From Rhizobacter sp. (GTDB lineage: Bacteria > Pseudomonadota > Gammaproteobacteria > Burkholderiales > Burkholderiaceae_C), in NCBI GenBank assembly GCA_019635355.1, contig JAHBZQ010000001.1, positions 4,774,001 through 4,838,000 on the forward strand: a DNA stretch of 64,000 bases. Reading direction: 5' to 3'. Positions 23,937 to 32,607 of this stretch are shown in pieces. Made by a program: the position numbers and the translations under genes. The notes under the pieces are model-generated. The model was not told the origin of the DNA, did not search any database, and saw nothing but the letters and a program-made list of their open reading frames with translations. Numbering within the stretch: position 1 is the first letter of the stretch; each line of letters starts with the position of its first letter.

Positions 23937-25202
23937 ATGCCTCTCATGCTTCGACACCTTCGCCTTCTCTCCTTGTGCGCGAGCCTTGCCGCGTCGTTCG
24001 CCGCCATGGCCGCACCCGATGCCCGGCTCCTGGCCGCCAGCCAGAAGGCCGAGCCCGAGGTGATCGAGACCCTGCGCGAGCTGGTGCACATCGAGTCGGG
24101 CACGGCCAACGTGGAAGGCATTGCGAAGATCGCCGAGTACTGCGAAGGCCGCCTGAAGGCGCTCGGCGCGAAGACCGAGCGCATCAAGGCCACCAAGGGC
24201 CACGGCAGCATCGTGAAGGGAAGCTTCAGCGGCACCGGCATGCAGCGCATCCTGCTGATCGCGCACATGGACACGGTGTACGGCCCCAACACGCTCGCCA
24301 CCCAGCCCTACAAGCGCGACGGCAACAAGCTCTATGGCCCCGGCATCGCCGACGACAAGGGCGGCATCGCCGTCATCCTGCATTCGCTCAAGCTGCTCAA
24401 CGATGCCGGCTGGAAGAACTACGCGCAGCTCACCGTGCTCTTCAATCCTGATGAAGAAGGCGGCTCGGGCGGATCGAGCGAACTGATCGCCACGCTTGGC
24501 AGCGAGCACGATGCGGTGCTGTCGTTCGAGCCGACCGCGGCCAAGGCGGTGGCCAAGACCGAAGGGGTGCTGCTGGGCACCTCGGGCATCGCGTTTGCGA
24601 CGATGGAGGTGCAGGGCCGCTCATCGCATGCCGGCGCCGCGCCCGACGCCGGCCGCAACGCGCTGGTGGAACTCTCGCACCAGATCGTGCAGACGAAAGA
24701 CGTGGCCAAGGGCATCCCCGGCACGCAGCTCAACTGGACGCTCGCCTCGGCCGGCTCGGTGGGCAACCAGATCCCCGAGAAGGCGAGCGCACATGGCGAT
24801 GTGCGCCTGCAGGTGAGCGATGGCGCCGAGAAGCTGCGCGCCGCGCTGCAGGAGAAGGTCGATGCCAACCGCCTCGTGCCCGACACCACCACCACCATCA
24901 AGATGCAGGTGAACCGCCCTGCGTTCAACGCAGGCGAGCGGGGCCGTGCGCTGGCGCAGCATGCGCAGAAGATCTATGCCGAACTCGACGGCCGGCCGCT
25001 GTCGCTGATCCCGATGACGGGCGGCGGCACGGACGCGGCGTTTGCCGCGCGCTCCGGCAAGGCCGTGGTGCTCGAGAGCCTGGGCCTCGCCGGCTTCGGC
25101 TATCACGCACGCGACGAGTACATCGAGATCGACTCGATCGTGCCGCGCCTGTACCTCGCCTCGCGCCTGATGGTGGACCTGGGCGCGGGCGTGGCGAAGT
25201 GA
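23937..25202 (+). CDS. exported M20-family metallopeptidase (glutamate carboxypeptidase type)
   Basis: 421 residues with a signal peptide ending near FAAMAA (about 25). Zinc-site motifs are LIAHMDTVYG, GIADDKGG, FNPDEEGGS and the C-terminal GYHARDEY. A dimerisation insert begins near RSSHAGAAPDAGRN. The closest functional group is carboxypeptidase G2, which removes C-terminal glutamate from folates or peptides. The start is the first of two nearby ATGs (23937 and 23946) and the ribosome site is weak. Confidence 0.9.
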   Translation: MPLMLRHLRLLSLCASLAASFAAMAAPDARLLAASQKAEPEVIETLRELVHIESGTANVEGIAKIAEYCEGRLKALGAKTERIKATKGHGSIVKGSFSGTGMQRILLIAHMDTVYGPNTLATQPYKRDGNKLYGPGIADDKGGIAVILHSLKLLNDAGWKNYAQLTVLFNPDEEGGSGGSSELIATLGSEHDAVLSFEPTAAKAVAKTEGVLLGTSGIAFATMEVQGRSSHAGAAPDAGRNALVELSHQIVQTKDVAKGIPGTQLNWTLASAGSVGNQIPEKASAHGDVRLQVSDGAEKLRAALQEKVDANRLVPDTTTTIKMQVNRPAFNAGERGRALAQHAQKIYAELDGRPLSLIPMTGGGTDAAFAARSGKAVVLESLGLAGFGYHARDEYIEIDSIVPRLYLASRLMVDLGAGVAK

Positions 25203-25214
25203 GGTAACCCGGCT

Positions 25215-25490
25215 CTACTTGCGCGGGCTTTTCGGTTCGCTCTTGCTCGGGCCGAACAGCTCGTCGAACAGATCGTCGGGCACGGTGTTGGGGTTGTCGT
25301 CGATCTCCACGCCTGCGAGCAGGTCGTAGGTCGAGCGGCGCCAGCCCCCGGGCACTTCGTCGGGGGCGTCGGTGTGTTCGGGCTTGGGTGAGGGTGGCAG
25401 GTTCGGGTCGACCCACTCGCCCAACGGCGCGTGGTCAGAGATTCGCCAGACCAGGCGCTTCGTCTTGGTCGGGGCCTTGTGGCGGGCCAT
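25215..25490 (-). CDS. small soluble hypothetical protein
   Basis: 91 residues read from the second ATG (25490), because GGAGGA ends 6 nt upstream of it but directly abuts the first ATG at 25496. The protein is acidic with a basic start (ARHKAPTKTKR), then RISDHAPLGEWVDP, GGWRRSTYDLLAGVEI and TVPDDLFDELFG. No known domain was recognised. It converges on the M20 gene with a 12-bp gap. Confidence 0.7.
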   Translation of the reverse strand: MARHKAPTKTKRLVWRISDHAPLGEWVDPNLPPSPKPEHTDAPDEVPGGWRRSTYDLLAGVEIDDNPNTVPDDLFDELFGPSKSEPKSPRK

Positions 25491-25638
25491 TCGCATTCCT
25501 CCGGTACGGCTTGGATGAAAGGAATTGCGCGCGAGCGCAAGGGGACGAATCTACCGAGAGCCGGAGGCGAGCACCAGCGAATGCCCGGAGTACCGGAGCC
25601 TCACGGAAGGTCTGGCCGCGAGGTGATCTTTCACACTG

Positions 25639-26052
25639 TTACTTCGCCTTCGGCGCAGGGGCTTTCAGGCCCGCGCAGGCATCGCGCCGCGGCTTGTCGG
25701 GCATCGTGCGGCCACGCTCCTTGGCCCGATCGGCCATCTGCCCGTGGTGCTGCTCCATGTAGACGCGGCACTGCTCGTAGTCGCTGAACGAGAGCATCTT
25801 GTCGCGGTGCTGCTGTTGCTCTTCGCGCGACATCATTCCCCAGCCGGGCGTGAAGTCGCGGCCCCAGCGCGCGCGGGGGCCCATGCCACCGCGCATGCCT
25901 TCGCGCGGGCCCATGCAGTTGGCGGCGCCCGGGCCGCTGGCGGCAGAAGCGGCGACACACGGACGGCCCGCCCCGGGCCCCGGCTGCGCCATGACGGCAG
26001 ACGACGAAACGATCAGGCCGGCGAGCCCGATGAGAAGTGGGAGGGTGCGCAT
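25639..26052 (-). CDS. exported hypothetical protein, Met/Gly/Arg-rich
   Basis: 137 residues with a clear signal peptide (cleavage near VMAQ, 22), a Gly/Met/Arg-rich stretch (GPREGMRGGMGPRARWG) and a conserved-looking helical core (SREEQQQHRDKMLSF, EQCRVYMEQHHGQMADRAKERG), with four Cys. Similar periplasmic proteins are common in Burkholderiales. The helical core is reminiscent of small periplasmic chaperones or metal sensors, but I cannot assign a role. Confidence 0.72.
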   Translation of the reverse strand: MRTLPLLIGLAGLIVSSSAVMAQPGPGAGRPCVAASAASGPGAANCMGPREGMRGGMGPRARWGRDFTPGWGMMSREEQQQHRDKMLSFSDYEQCRVYMEQHHGQMADRAKERGRTMPDKPRRDACAGLKAPAPKAK

Positions 26053-26127
26053 GGTGTGGTCCTCGGCTGAGTCGATGCCACCACCTTAGGCGCTGCGAAC
26101 GCAGCAGACCTTGCGCGAAATCAGAGT

Positions 26128-26202
26128 TGGTCCCGCCGACAGGAATCGAACCTGTATTTGCCGCTTAGGAGGCGGCCGTTCTATCCATTGAACTACGGCG
26201 AG
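26128..26202 (-). tRNA. tRNA-Arg (anticodon CCT)
   Basis: Complete 75-nt cloverleaf on the minus strand. The acceptor stem CTCGCCG pairs with CGGCGGG (one G-T pair). The D arm is GTTC/GAAC, the anticodon stem GCCGC/GCGGC with loop CTCCTAA (anticodon CCT), and the T arm ACAGG-TTCGATT-CCTGT. Discriminator A and an encoded CCA follow. It reads AGG codons, which are rare in such GC-rich genomes. Confidence 0.96.
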
Positions 26203-26216
26203 AGCGGCTGGATTAT

Positions 26217-26439
26217 GGCCCCCCAGTCGCTGCGCTCCTGCCCCCGAGGGGCGCCGCCTGGCGGACCGGCAGAGCCGGATCCGCGGGCGTGGCTCTGTCA
26301 CGCTTCGCTGCGCTCGCTGGGGTGCGCGCACTTGCACGAGCGAAGCGCAGTGCCCATCGAGCCACGCCCCGGGGAACCGGCTTTGCCGGGCCCCTGGGGT
26401 GGCGCCCCTTGGGGGCAGGAGCGAAGCGACTGGGGGGCC
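26217..26439. repeat. 223-bp imperfect palindromic element
   Basis: The outer arms 26217-26255 and 26401-26439 are inverted copies matching at 37 of 39 positions. The symmetry continues inward (GGCGTGGCTC against GAGCCACGCC; CTTCGCTGCGCTCG against CGAGCGAAGCG) so that almost the whole element can fold back. It fills the gap between tRNA-Arg and tamB, and its right edge supplies the last bases of the tamB stop. A one-arm relative lies at 60411-60480. Possible roles: a strong bidirectional terminator or a non-autonomous dispersed repeat. Confidence 0.85.
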
Positions 26440-26440
26440 G

Positions 26441-29400
26441 TCATTCCCAGCGCCAGGTGCCGATGAGGTCGATGGAGCGGTCGAGGCCGGATTGCAGGCG
26501 CATCACGAACCGCTGCGCGATGCGGTAGGTGACCTGGAAGCTGCCGGCGCTGGTGGCGAGGTTCTGCTCGTAGGCCACGTACACGCGCTTCGACAACTGC
26601 TTGCCCACCGACACGACCGTCTCGCGGCTGTCGCCTTCGGTCTGGCGCAGGCCGACGTCGTCGATGCCGAAGGCCTTGGTGATGGCGCCGGGGCCGCCAT
26701 CGCCTTCGCCGGCGAGCAGGGCGAAGGCGGCGCGTTGCACAAGGGCGGTGTCGGTCTTGCCGAGGCCGTCGCTCGCGCGGCCAAGCATGAGCCACGAGAG
26801 TTTCTCGTTGTTGGTCATGTCGGGGTTGGAGAAGAGCTTCACGCGCAGGTTCTGCAGCGGGCCGGTGACCTGCACGCCCACGCGCACGTCGAGGTTGGGG
26901 CGGGTGGCCTCGATGTCGAGCCGCATGTCGCTTGGGGCGCCGTTGAAGACGATGTCGCCGCGGTCGATCTCGAGCTTCTGGCCGTAGTTGGCGAAGGTGC
27001 CGTCGACTGCGCTCACGCGGCCGACCAGCGCCCACTTGCCGGCCGGGCGCGACACGCGCAACTCGCCGCGCAGCCGGGTGTCGATGCCCAGGCCACGCAT
27101 GCGCAGCTTGTCGCCAAGGTTGACGAGCAGGTCGAGCGAGATGCGGTTGCCGCTGGGCGCGTTTGGCGTGGTCGGTGCGGCTTCGCGCGGGTCGTTGGCG
27201 CGGCCGGTCACGATCACGTCGTCGCCGAGGCCGGGCGAGCTCAGGCGGGTGAAGTCGATGAGGCCTTCGTCGACGGTGAAGCGGCCGTCGCCCTTCACCG
27301 ACTCGCCGTCGATGGCGACGTTGGCCTCGCCGCTCGTGACGACCTTCAAGTCGACGCGCCCGAGCAGCTGGAACTTGTCGGCCACGAGCTTCAGGCGCGA
27401 GCGCCAGGTGTCTTCGAGCCTGGCGTCGCCCTCGATGCGCACGCTGCCGTTGCCGCCGCGGGCGCTGAATTTGTTGATGCGGGCGGTGTTGCCGTCGAGC
27501 GAGATGTCGACTTCGCCGTCGGTGACGTTGACGCCTTCGACCATGTTGCGCACGCCGATGCCGGTGCCGATCATCTTGCCGGTGTATTCGGGTGCGTTGA
27601 GATGCCCGCCGATGCTGGCGCTGACGTTGAGTCGCCCGTCGAGCCGCCAGCCGGCCGGCACCCAGGGGCCCCAGGTGCCGAGGTTGGCCACCTGCGCTTC
27701 GAGCACGCCCTGGATGGGCGCATCGGGCGGCGGCGTGGCCACTTGCGGCGAGGTGCGGATGACCACGGCGCCGCCGAGCACGCCGAGCTGCTCGCCCGCC
27801 AGGCCGGCGGTGAGGTTCCACACGCCGTCTTTCGCGTCGAGGCCGATGCGCAGGTCGGTCAGGCCGAGCGCCTGCGTGCCGCTTTCTTCGGTGACGGTGA
27901 GGTCGCCCTTGATGCGCTCGAAGACGATGTCGGCGCTAAAACGGTCGGTCTGCTTGACGTAGACATGGCCGCCCACCATCAGGTCACCGCCCCAGCCGAA
28001 GTTGGGGTGCACGCGCTTGAGCAGCGGGGCCACCGCCAGCGGCTCGAGTTCGGCCTGCATGTCGAGCTGCTGGCCGACGAGGCCGCGGCCGGCTTCCCAG
28101 TCGAGGCGGCTCCACTTGAGGGCGGCGCCGAGGATGTCGGCGCGGCCGGCGCCCACGGTGGCGTGCAGCGGCGGGCCGCCTTGCAGCTCGAGCGTGATGT
28201 CGCGTGTGACGAGCAGCGGCGCCGCACCGGCCTGCGTGGTGCGCAGCTCGAAGCGCTGCAGCAGGCCCTTCCACGACCACGGCGGCGTGGTGTCGCCCGG
28301 CTGGCGGGTGTGCCACACGGCGCCGGCCAGGCTGCCCTGTGCCGCGGCGCTGACGAGCGTGCGCACGGGGGCACGCTGGTCGGCGGGCACGGGGCTGCGC
28401 CCGCCTTGCAGCGTCTCGGCCCACACCGGAGGGGCTACGCGCAGCTGGCTGGCGAGCGTGAACTGGTGGTTGCGCCCGCTGCCGCTGAGCTTGAGCCGGG
28501 TGTCGTCGATCTTGCGGTCGGACCAAGCGGCCTGGCCGATGTCGACCTGCACGTCGAGCGGGGCGTCGAGGTCGCTGCTGGCCTGCCAGCGGGCCTGGCC
28601 CTGGCCCACCGTCCAGGCGCCAGCTTTCACGCCCTCGAGCGCGGCCTGGCCCTGGGTGCTGAGGTCGGGCCAGCGGCCACGCACCTGCGCGTCGGCGGTC
28701 AGCGAGCCGGCGAGGGTGTCGGCCACCTGCGAGGCCTGCTCGCTCGGCATCAGGGCGCGCAGCAGCGGGGCGAGGCGGGCGAGGGCAGGCGCGCGGGCCT
28801 GGAGCGACCAGCGGTCTTGCTGGCCGCGGGCGTCGGTGGCGAGCTGGCCGTCGACTTCGACATGGTTGCCGCCAACGTCGAGCTTGCCCTGGGCCTGCAT
28901 GGCGTCGCGGCCGGTGTGGCGCCACTGCAGCTGGCCAGCCAGCGGCACGTTGGCCACGCTGCTGTCGGCGAGCGTGACACGCGCTTCGCCGCGCAGCCCG
29001 GCCAGGCGCTCCATCAGCACGCGCTTGTCGGCGGGGCTGCTCGTGCGCACGCTGTCGGCGATGGTGAGCTGGGTGTCGCCTTGCAGGTTGAAGCGGTGCG
29101 TGCCGGCGCGCCAGCCGCCGCGCGGGCCGGCGGGGAACCAGGGCTTGGGGTCGAAGTCGACGAGCGCGGCGCGGGCCTGGAGCTGCCACGCGTCACCGCT
29201 GCGCTCGGCGGTGCCCTTGAGTTCGGCGCTGGCGCCGTCGGCGCGGGCCCGCAGCTCGCGCAGCTCGATGCGCTCTTCGGAGCCGGTGGCGTCGAGCTTG
29301 AGCTGCACCGGGCGTGGTGGGTCGACGAGTTGGCCGCTGAGGTCGGCCAGCGCGGTGAAGCGCGGCGGGGCGGGCGCGCCGGTGGGCGTGCGCGGGGCGA

Positions 29401-30685
29401 GGGTGCCCGACAGCTTGACGGGGCCGCTCAGGGTCATCGCCATCAGGCGGTTGTCGAGCGCGCTTGGCTGCACTTTCGTGAGCGTGGCGTCGACGGCGAA
29501 GTCGCGCCCCTTCCAGCTCGCGGTGCCCTGCAGCGTGCCGGCGGCGCGCTGCTCGTCGAAGAGCTTGGCCTCGAAGCGCTGCAGGCTCAGCTCATCGGCC
29601 TGGTCGCTGCGCCAGCGGGCGTCGGCCACGAGGCTGCGCACGGGCAGCTGTTGCCGGTCCCAGCGGCCGGGTTGGGTGTTTTCCAGGTTGGCCGCGAGCG
29701 CGAGCGTGTTGGCTGGACCGCCGCTTTCGGGCGTGATGCGCAGCGTGCCGTTGAGCGCGGTGAGCGGCGCTTGCGGCAGCAGCGCCGAGAGGTCGAGGCC
29801 CTGGGTCTGGGCGTCGAGCCGCGTGAGTGCCCAGCGGGCTTCGGGCTCCACCTGTGCACTCGCATCGAGCGACTGGCCTTGTGCGCGCAGCTTCGCACGC
29901 AGCTCGAACTTCGCGAGTGGCCCGGTCGACTGCGCTTCGGCCTGCCAGTCGGTGCGCAGGGCCTTGGCCCAGGCAGGCAGCGCGGCCTGGCCTTGTGCGC
30001 TCTGGGTGGCTTGGAGGGCGACGTCCATCGCCATCGGGCCCAGCGTGTCGATGCGCGCGTGGCCGGTGAGGTGCAGCGGGTCGAGGCGGGCACTCAGCTT
30101 CTCGAAGCGGTGGGCGCGGCCCCGGTCGTGGCCCAAATGCACGCTGCCGCGCACGTCGCGCAACGGGTGGCCGCTGCCGAGGCCTGGCACCTGCAGCTCG
30201 CCGGCCTGCACGTCGTCGATCTGCAGCTCGACCGGCAGGTGCAGGTTGCGCGGCAGCGTGAAGGGCGTGCTCTCGCCGCTCGACTCCACCGTGACGATCA
30301 CCCGCTCGGCCACGAGCGAGGCCACGTGGATGCGGGCCCACACGCCTTGCGCGTAGGGGTAGTCGAGGCGCAGCGTGCGCCACGCCGGCCGGTCGACGAC
30401 GACACGCGTGTGGCCCACGGTGACGACGACCTGCTGCGCCTTGAAGTCGCCGCGCAGGCTGCCTTCGGGTTCCGTCACCTGCACCTGCACGCCGACGAGC
30501 GCCAGCCGCGCCAGCAGCCACTGGCTGCCGCCGGTCGTGCCGGTGGCCCAGTAGAGGCTCGACACGAGGCCTGCGAGCAGCGCGCACAGGGCGAACACGA
30601 TGGCGAGGCTCCACCACAGGCGGCGCCAGCTGCGCGGTTTGGCCGCGCGCGGTGGCGGTGCGGTGGGGGTTTCGTTCGTGTCCAT
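26441..30685 (-). CDS. tamB: translocation and assembly module protein TamB
   Basis: 1414 residues from the ATG at 30685, 10 bp after the tamA stop. An N-terminal TM anchor (about 24-46) follows a basic segment (RAAKPRSWRRLWW). The rest is a very long beta-rich repeat region of the AsmA/TamB superfamily ending in the DUF490 domain (conserved FNGAPSDMRLDIEATRPNLDVRV, LMLGRASDGLGKTD and the final TWRWE). TamB bridges the inner and outer membrane, and with TamA it helps insert outer-membrane proteins or move phospholipids. The gene is co-oriented with tamA. Confidence 0.93.
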   Translation of the reverse strand: MDTNETPTAPPPRAAKPRSWRRLWWSLAIVFALCALLAGLVSSLYWATGTTGGSQWLLARLALVGVQVQVTEPEGSLRGDFKAQQVVVTVGHTRVVVDRPAWRTLRLDYPYAQGVWARIHVASLVAERVIVTVESSGESTPFTLPRNLHLPVELQIDDVQAGELQVPGLGSGHPLRDVRGSVHLGHDRGRAHRFEKLSARLDPLHLTGHARIDTLGPMAMDVALQATQSAQGQAALPAWAKALRTDWQAEAQSTGPLAKFELRAKLRAQGQSLDASAQVEPEARWALTRLDAQTQGLDLSALLPQAPLTALNGTLRITPESGGPANTLALAANLENTQPGRWDRQQLPVRSLVADARWRSDQADELSLQRFEAKLFDEQRAAGTLQGTASWKGRDFAVDATLTKVQPSALDNRLMAMTLSGPVKLSGTLAPRTPTGAPAPPRFTALADLSGQLVDPPRPVQLKLDATGSEERIELRELRARADGASAELKGTAERSGDAWQLQARAALVDFDPKPWFPAGPRGGWRAGTHRFNLQGDTQLTIADSVRTSSPADKRVLMERLAGLRGEARVTLADSSVANVPLAGQLQWRHTGRDAMQAQGKLDVGGNHVEVDGQLATDARGQQDRWSLQARAPALARLAPLLRALMPSEQASQVADTLAGSLTADAQVRGRWPDLSTQGQAALEGVKAGAWTVGQGQARWQASSDLDAPLDVQVDIGQAAWSDRKIDDTRLKLSGSGRNHQFTLASQLRVAPPVWAETLQGGRSPVPADQRAPVRTLVSAAAQGSLAGAVWHTRQPGDTTPPWSWKGLLQRFELRTTQAGAAPLLVTRDITLELQGGPPLHATVGAGRADILGAALKWSRLDWEAGRGLVGQQLDMQAELEPLAVAPLLKRVHPNFGWGGDLMVGGHVYVKQTDRFSADIVFERIKGDLTVTEESGTQALGLTDLRIGLDAKDGVWNLTAGLAGEQLGVLGGAVVIRTSPQVATPPPDAPIQGVLEAQVANLGTWGPWVPAGWRLDGRLNVSASIGGHLNAPEYTGKMIGTGIGVRNMVEGVNVTDGEVDISLDGNTARINKFSARGGNGSVRIEGDARLEDTWRSRLKLVADKFQLLGRVDLKVVTSGEANVAIDGESVKGDGRFTVDEGLIDFTRLSSPGLGDDVIVTGRANDPREAAPTTPNAPSGNRISLDLLVNLGDKLRMRGLGIDTRLRGELRVSRPAGKWALVGRVSAVDGTFANYGQKLEIDRGDIVFNGAPSDMRLDIEATRPNLDVRVGVQVTGPLQNLRVKLFSNPDMTNNEKLSWLMLGRASDGLGKTDTALVQRAAFALLAGEGDGGPGAITKAFGIDDVGLRQTEGDSRETVVSVGKQLSKRVYVAYEQNLATSAGSFQVTYRIAQRFVMRLQSGLDRSIDLIGTWRWE

Positions 30686-30695
30686 CAGACCACCA

Positions 30696-32582
30696 TCAGA
30701 ACGCAATGCCCACGCTGAAATGCAAGCGACCCTTGCGCACTTCTTCACCGTAGGCCCAGTCGATGCGCAAGGGGCCCACGGGGCTGCGCCAGCGCACGCC
30801 CAGGCCGTAGCCGAGGGCGGGCTCGTAGTCGGACCACTGGTTCACCGCATTGCCGGCGTCGATGAAGACCGCCCACCACAGCGCCGGCCGATTCACCGAG
30901 AAGGGGCGTGCGATCTCGAAGCTGGCGGTGAGCAGTTGGCGGCCGCTCGTGAGCACACCGTTGACCACCGGGCCGAGGTCGCGGTAGCCGTAGCCGCGCA
31001 CCGACTCGTCGCCACCGGCGCGGAAGAGCAGGGTGTCGGGGATGCCTACGGCCGCTTTCGCGAACACCTCGGCCACTTCGAGGCGGGTCTGCGTGTACCA
31101 CGACCACGGCAGTGGCCAGTAAAGCGTGTTGCGGGTGTAGATGCGGGCGAAGGGGCCGTCCTGCTGGCTCTCGGACAACGCATACCCAGCACCGCCCTGG
31201 ATCACGGTGGTGAGGCCGCGGGTCGGCAGGATGATGTCGTCGACGTCGCGCCAGGTCCAGTGGTAGTTGCCGGACAGCGCGCGGCTCGTGAATTCGCCGA
31301 GGCCGTTGGTCACGGTCGCGTTGAGCAGCTCCGCGAAGATGAGCCGCTCGATGCGCTCGGTGTAGAGCGTGCGGCCCACGCGTGTCTTCCAGGAGAAGGT
31401 GGTGTCGTTGTCGGTGTCGAGGCGGCTCACGCCACCGGCCAGCAGCTTGCGGTACTGCGCGTCGCCGGGGTCGCTGAGCAGCTCGCCTTCCCAGGTGCGC
31501 TGGGTGCGGCCGAGTTCGAACTTGTTGCGCATCTGCACCTGGAAGCCGAAGGGCCGCAGGTGGCGATGTTCGAGCGTCAGGCGCTCGCGGGTGTTGTCGG
31601 AAAAGCCGATGCCGGCCACGGCCTGCTGCAGCGATTGTTCGGTCACGCGCACCATCACTGGCACGGCCTTGGCGTGCGCTTCGTCGGGCTCGATGCTCAC
31701 CGCCACGCTGTTGAAGAGGTTGAGCTTGAGCAGCCGCTCCTGGTAGTCGTACAGGCGCTTTTCGCTGTAGGGCGTGCCGGGGCCGAAGTCGGCCACGTGG
31801 CGGATGCCTTCTTCGTTGTAGCGCTTGAGGCCTTCGATGTGCAGATCGCCCAGGATGAAGAGCGGGCCGCTCTGCAGCTCGACGGCGAGCGTGGCTTCGT
31901 TGGCCTTGGCGTCGATGTGGGCGGTGGTCTCGCCCGCCTTGGCGGCGGCGTAGCCCTCGGCGCGCAATTGCGCCAGGGTGCCGTTCTTGGCGCTGTTCCA
32001 GGCCGACTGGCTGAAGGGTTTGCCTTCGTCGAGCGGCCAACGCTTGCGCAGGCGCTCGATCAATTCGAGAGCGTCCTTGTCGCCGGCGTCGATGCGGGCC
32101 TTCAACTCTCCCGTCACGGTCAGCTCCCAGGCGCCAATGACCGTGCGCGGGCCGGGGCCGACGTTGAGGGTGATGAGCGGCGTCTCATCCGGCGGGTCGA
32201 CGCGCGTGACGGCGATGGTCGCGTTGAAGTAGCCCTCGGTCTCGAGCAGGCTGCGCGCCTGCGAGGGCGAAGCCGCGGTCAGGCGCACGAGTTCGGCGTT
32301 GGTGATGCCTTCGGCCTGCGGCGCATTCTGGAAGCGTGCGAGGTCGAGGTAGGTCAGCAGCAGCTGGCGCAGGTTGGGCGGGGCCTGCACCTCGACGCGG
32401 TAGGCCACGGTGGCCGGGGCCGAGGCGGCGCTGGCGGCCGGCGCCGCCGGCTCGGCAGCTTGCGCTTGCGGGGTGTTTTCGGGGGGCGGCGTGGGGCCGT
32501 CCTGGGCCAGGTTCGCGCAGCCCCAGAGGCCTGCCGCCATCAGCAAGCCCAGGCCCAGGCGGGCCAGCGAACGAAGGGTCAT
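30696..32582 (-). CDS. tamA: outer-membrane assembly protein TamA (Omp85 family)
   Basis: 628 residues with a signal peptide (possibly a lipoprotein type, GLWGC), POTRA-type domains (about 55-300) and a C-terminal Omp85 barrel with the diagnostic FRAGGDESVRGYGYRDLGP near residue 520 and the C-terminal VGIAF. Works with TamB encoded directly downstream. Tam supports outer-membrane assembly, relevant here because the window encodes several barrels. The Ala/Pro-rich stretch at 30-58 is a linker. Confidence 0.93.
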   Translation of the reverse strand: MTLRSLARLGLGLLMAAGLWGCANLAQDGPTPPPENTPQAQAAEPAAPAASAASAPATVAYRVEVQAPPNLRQLLLTYLDLARFQNAPQAEGITNAELVRLTAASPSQARSLLETEGYFNATIAVTRVDPPDETPLITLNVGPGPRTVIGAWELTVTGELKARIDAGDKDALELIERLRKRWPLDEGKPFSQSAWNSAKNGTLAQLRAEGYAAAKAGETTAHIDAKANEATLAVELQSGPLFILGDLHIEGLKRYNEEGIRHVADFGPGTPYSEKRLYDYQERLLKLNLFNSVAVSIEPDEAHAKAVPVMVRVTEQSLQQAVAGIGFSDNTRERLTLEHRHLRPFGFQVQMRNKFELGRTQRTWEGELLSDPGDAQYRKLLAGGVSRLDTDNDTTFSWKTRVGRTLYTERIERLIFAELLNATVTNGLGEFTSRALSGNYHWTWRDVDDIILPTRGLTTVIQGGAGYALSESQQDGPFARIYTRNTLYWPLPWSWYTQTRLEVAEVFAKAAVGIPDTLLFRAGGDESVRGYGYRDLGPVVNGVLTSGRQLLTASFEIARPFSVNRPALWWAVFIDAGNAVNQWSDYEPALGYGLGVRWRSPVGPLRIDWAYGEEVRKGRLHFSVGIAF

Positions 32583-32607
32583 GTGCGCTGCGTCGACGGG
32601 CCCGGGG

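Noticed and set aside
26086..26466. Short open frames on both strands in the palindromic element
   Set aside because: They follow the repeat symmetry and overlap a tRNA; no ribosome sites or domains.
26399..30718. Open frame of 1439 codons on the + strand opposite tamB
   Set aside because: No domain signal, Ala/Gly/His-rich, and antisense to a well-supported TamB.
32540..32582. TamA as a lipoprotein (GLWGC)
   Set aside because: Trp at -2 is a poor lipobox; an ordinary signal peptide is as likely.
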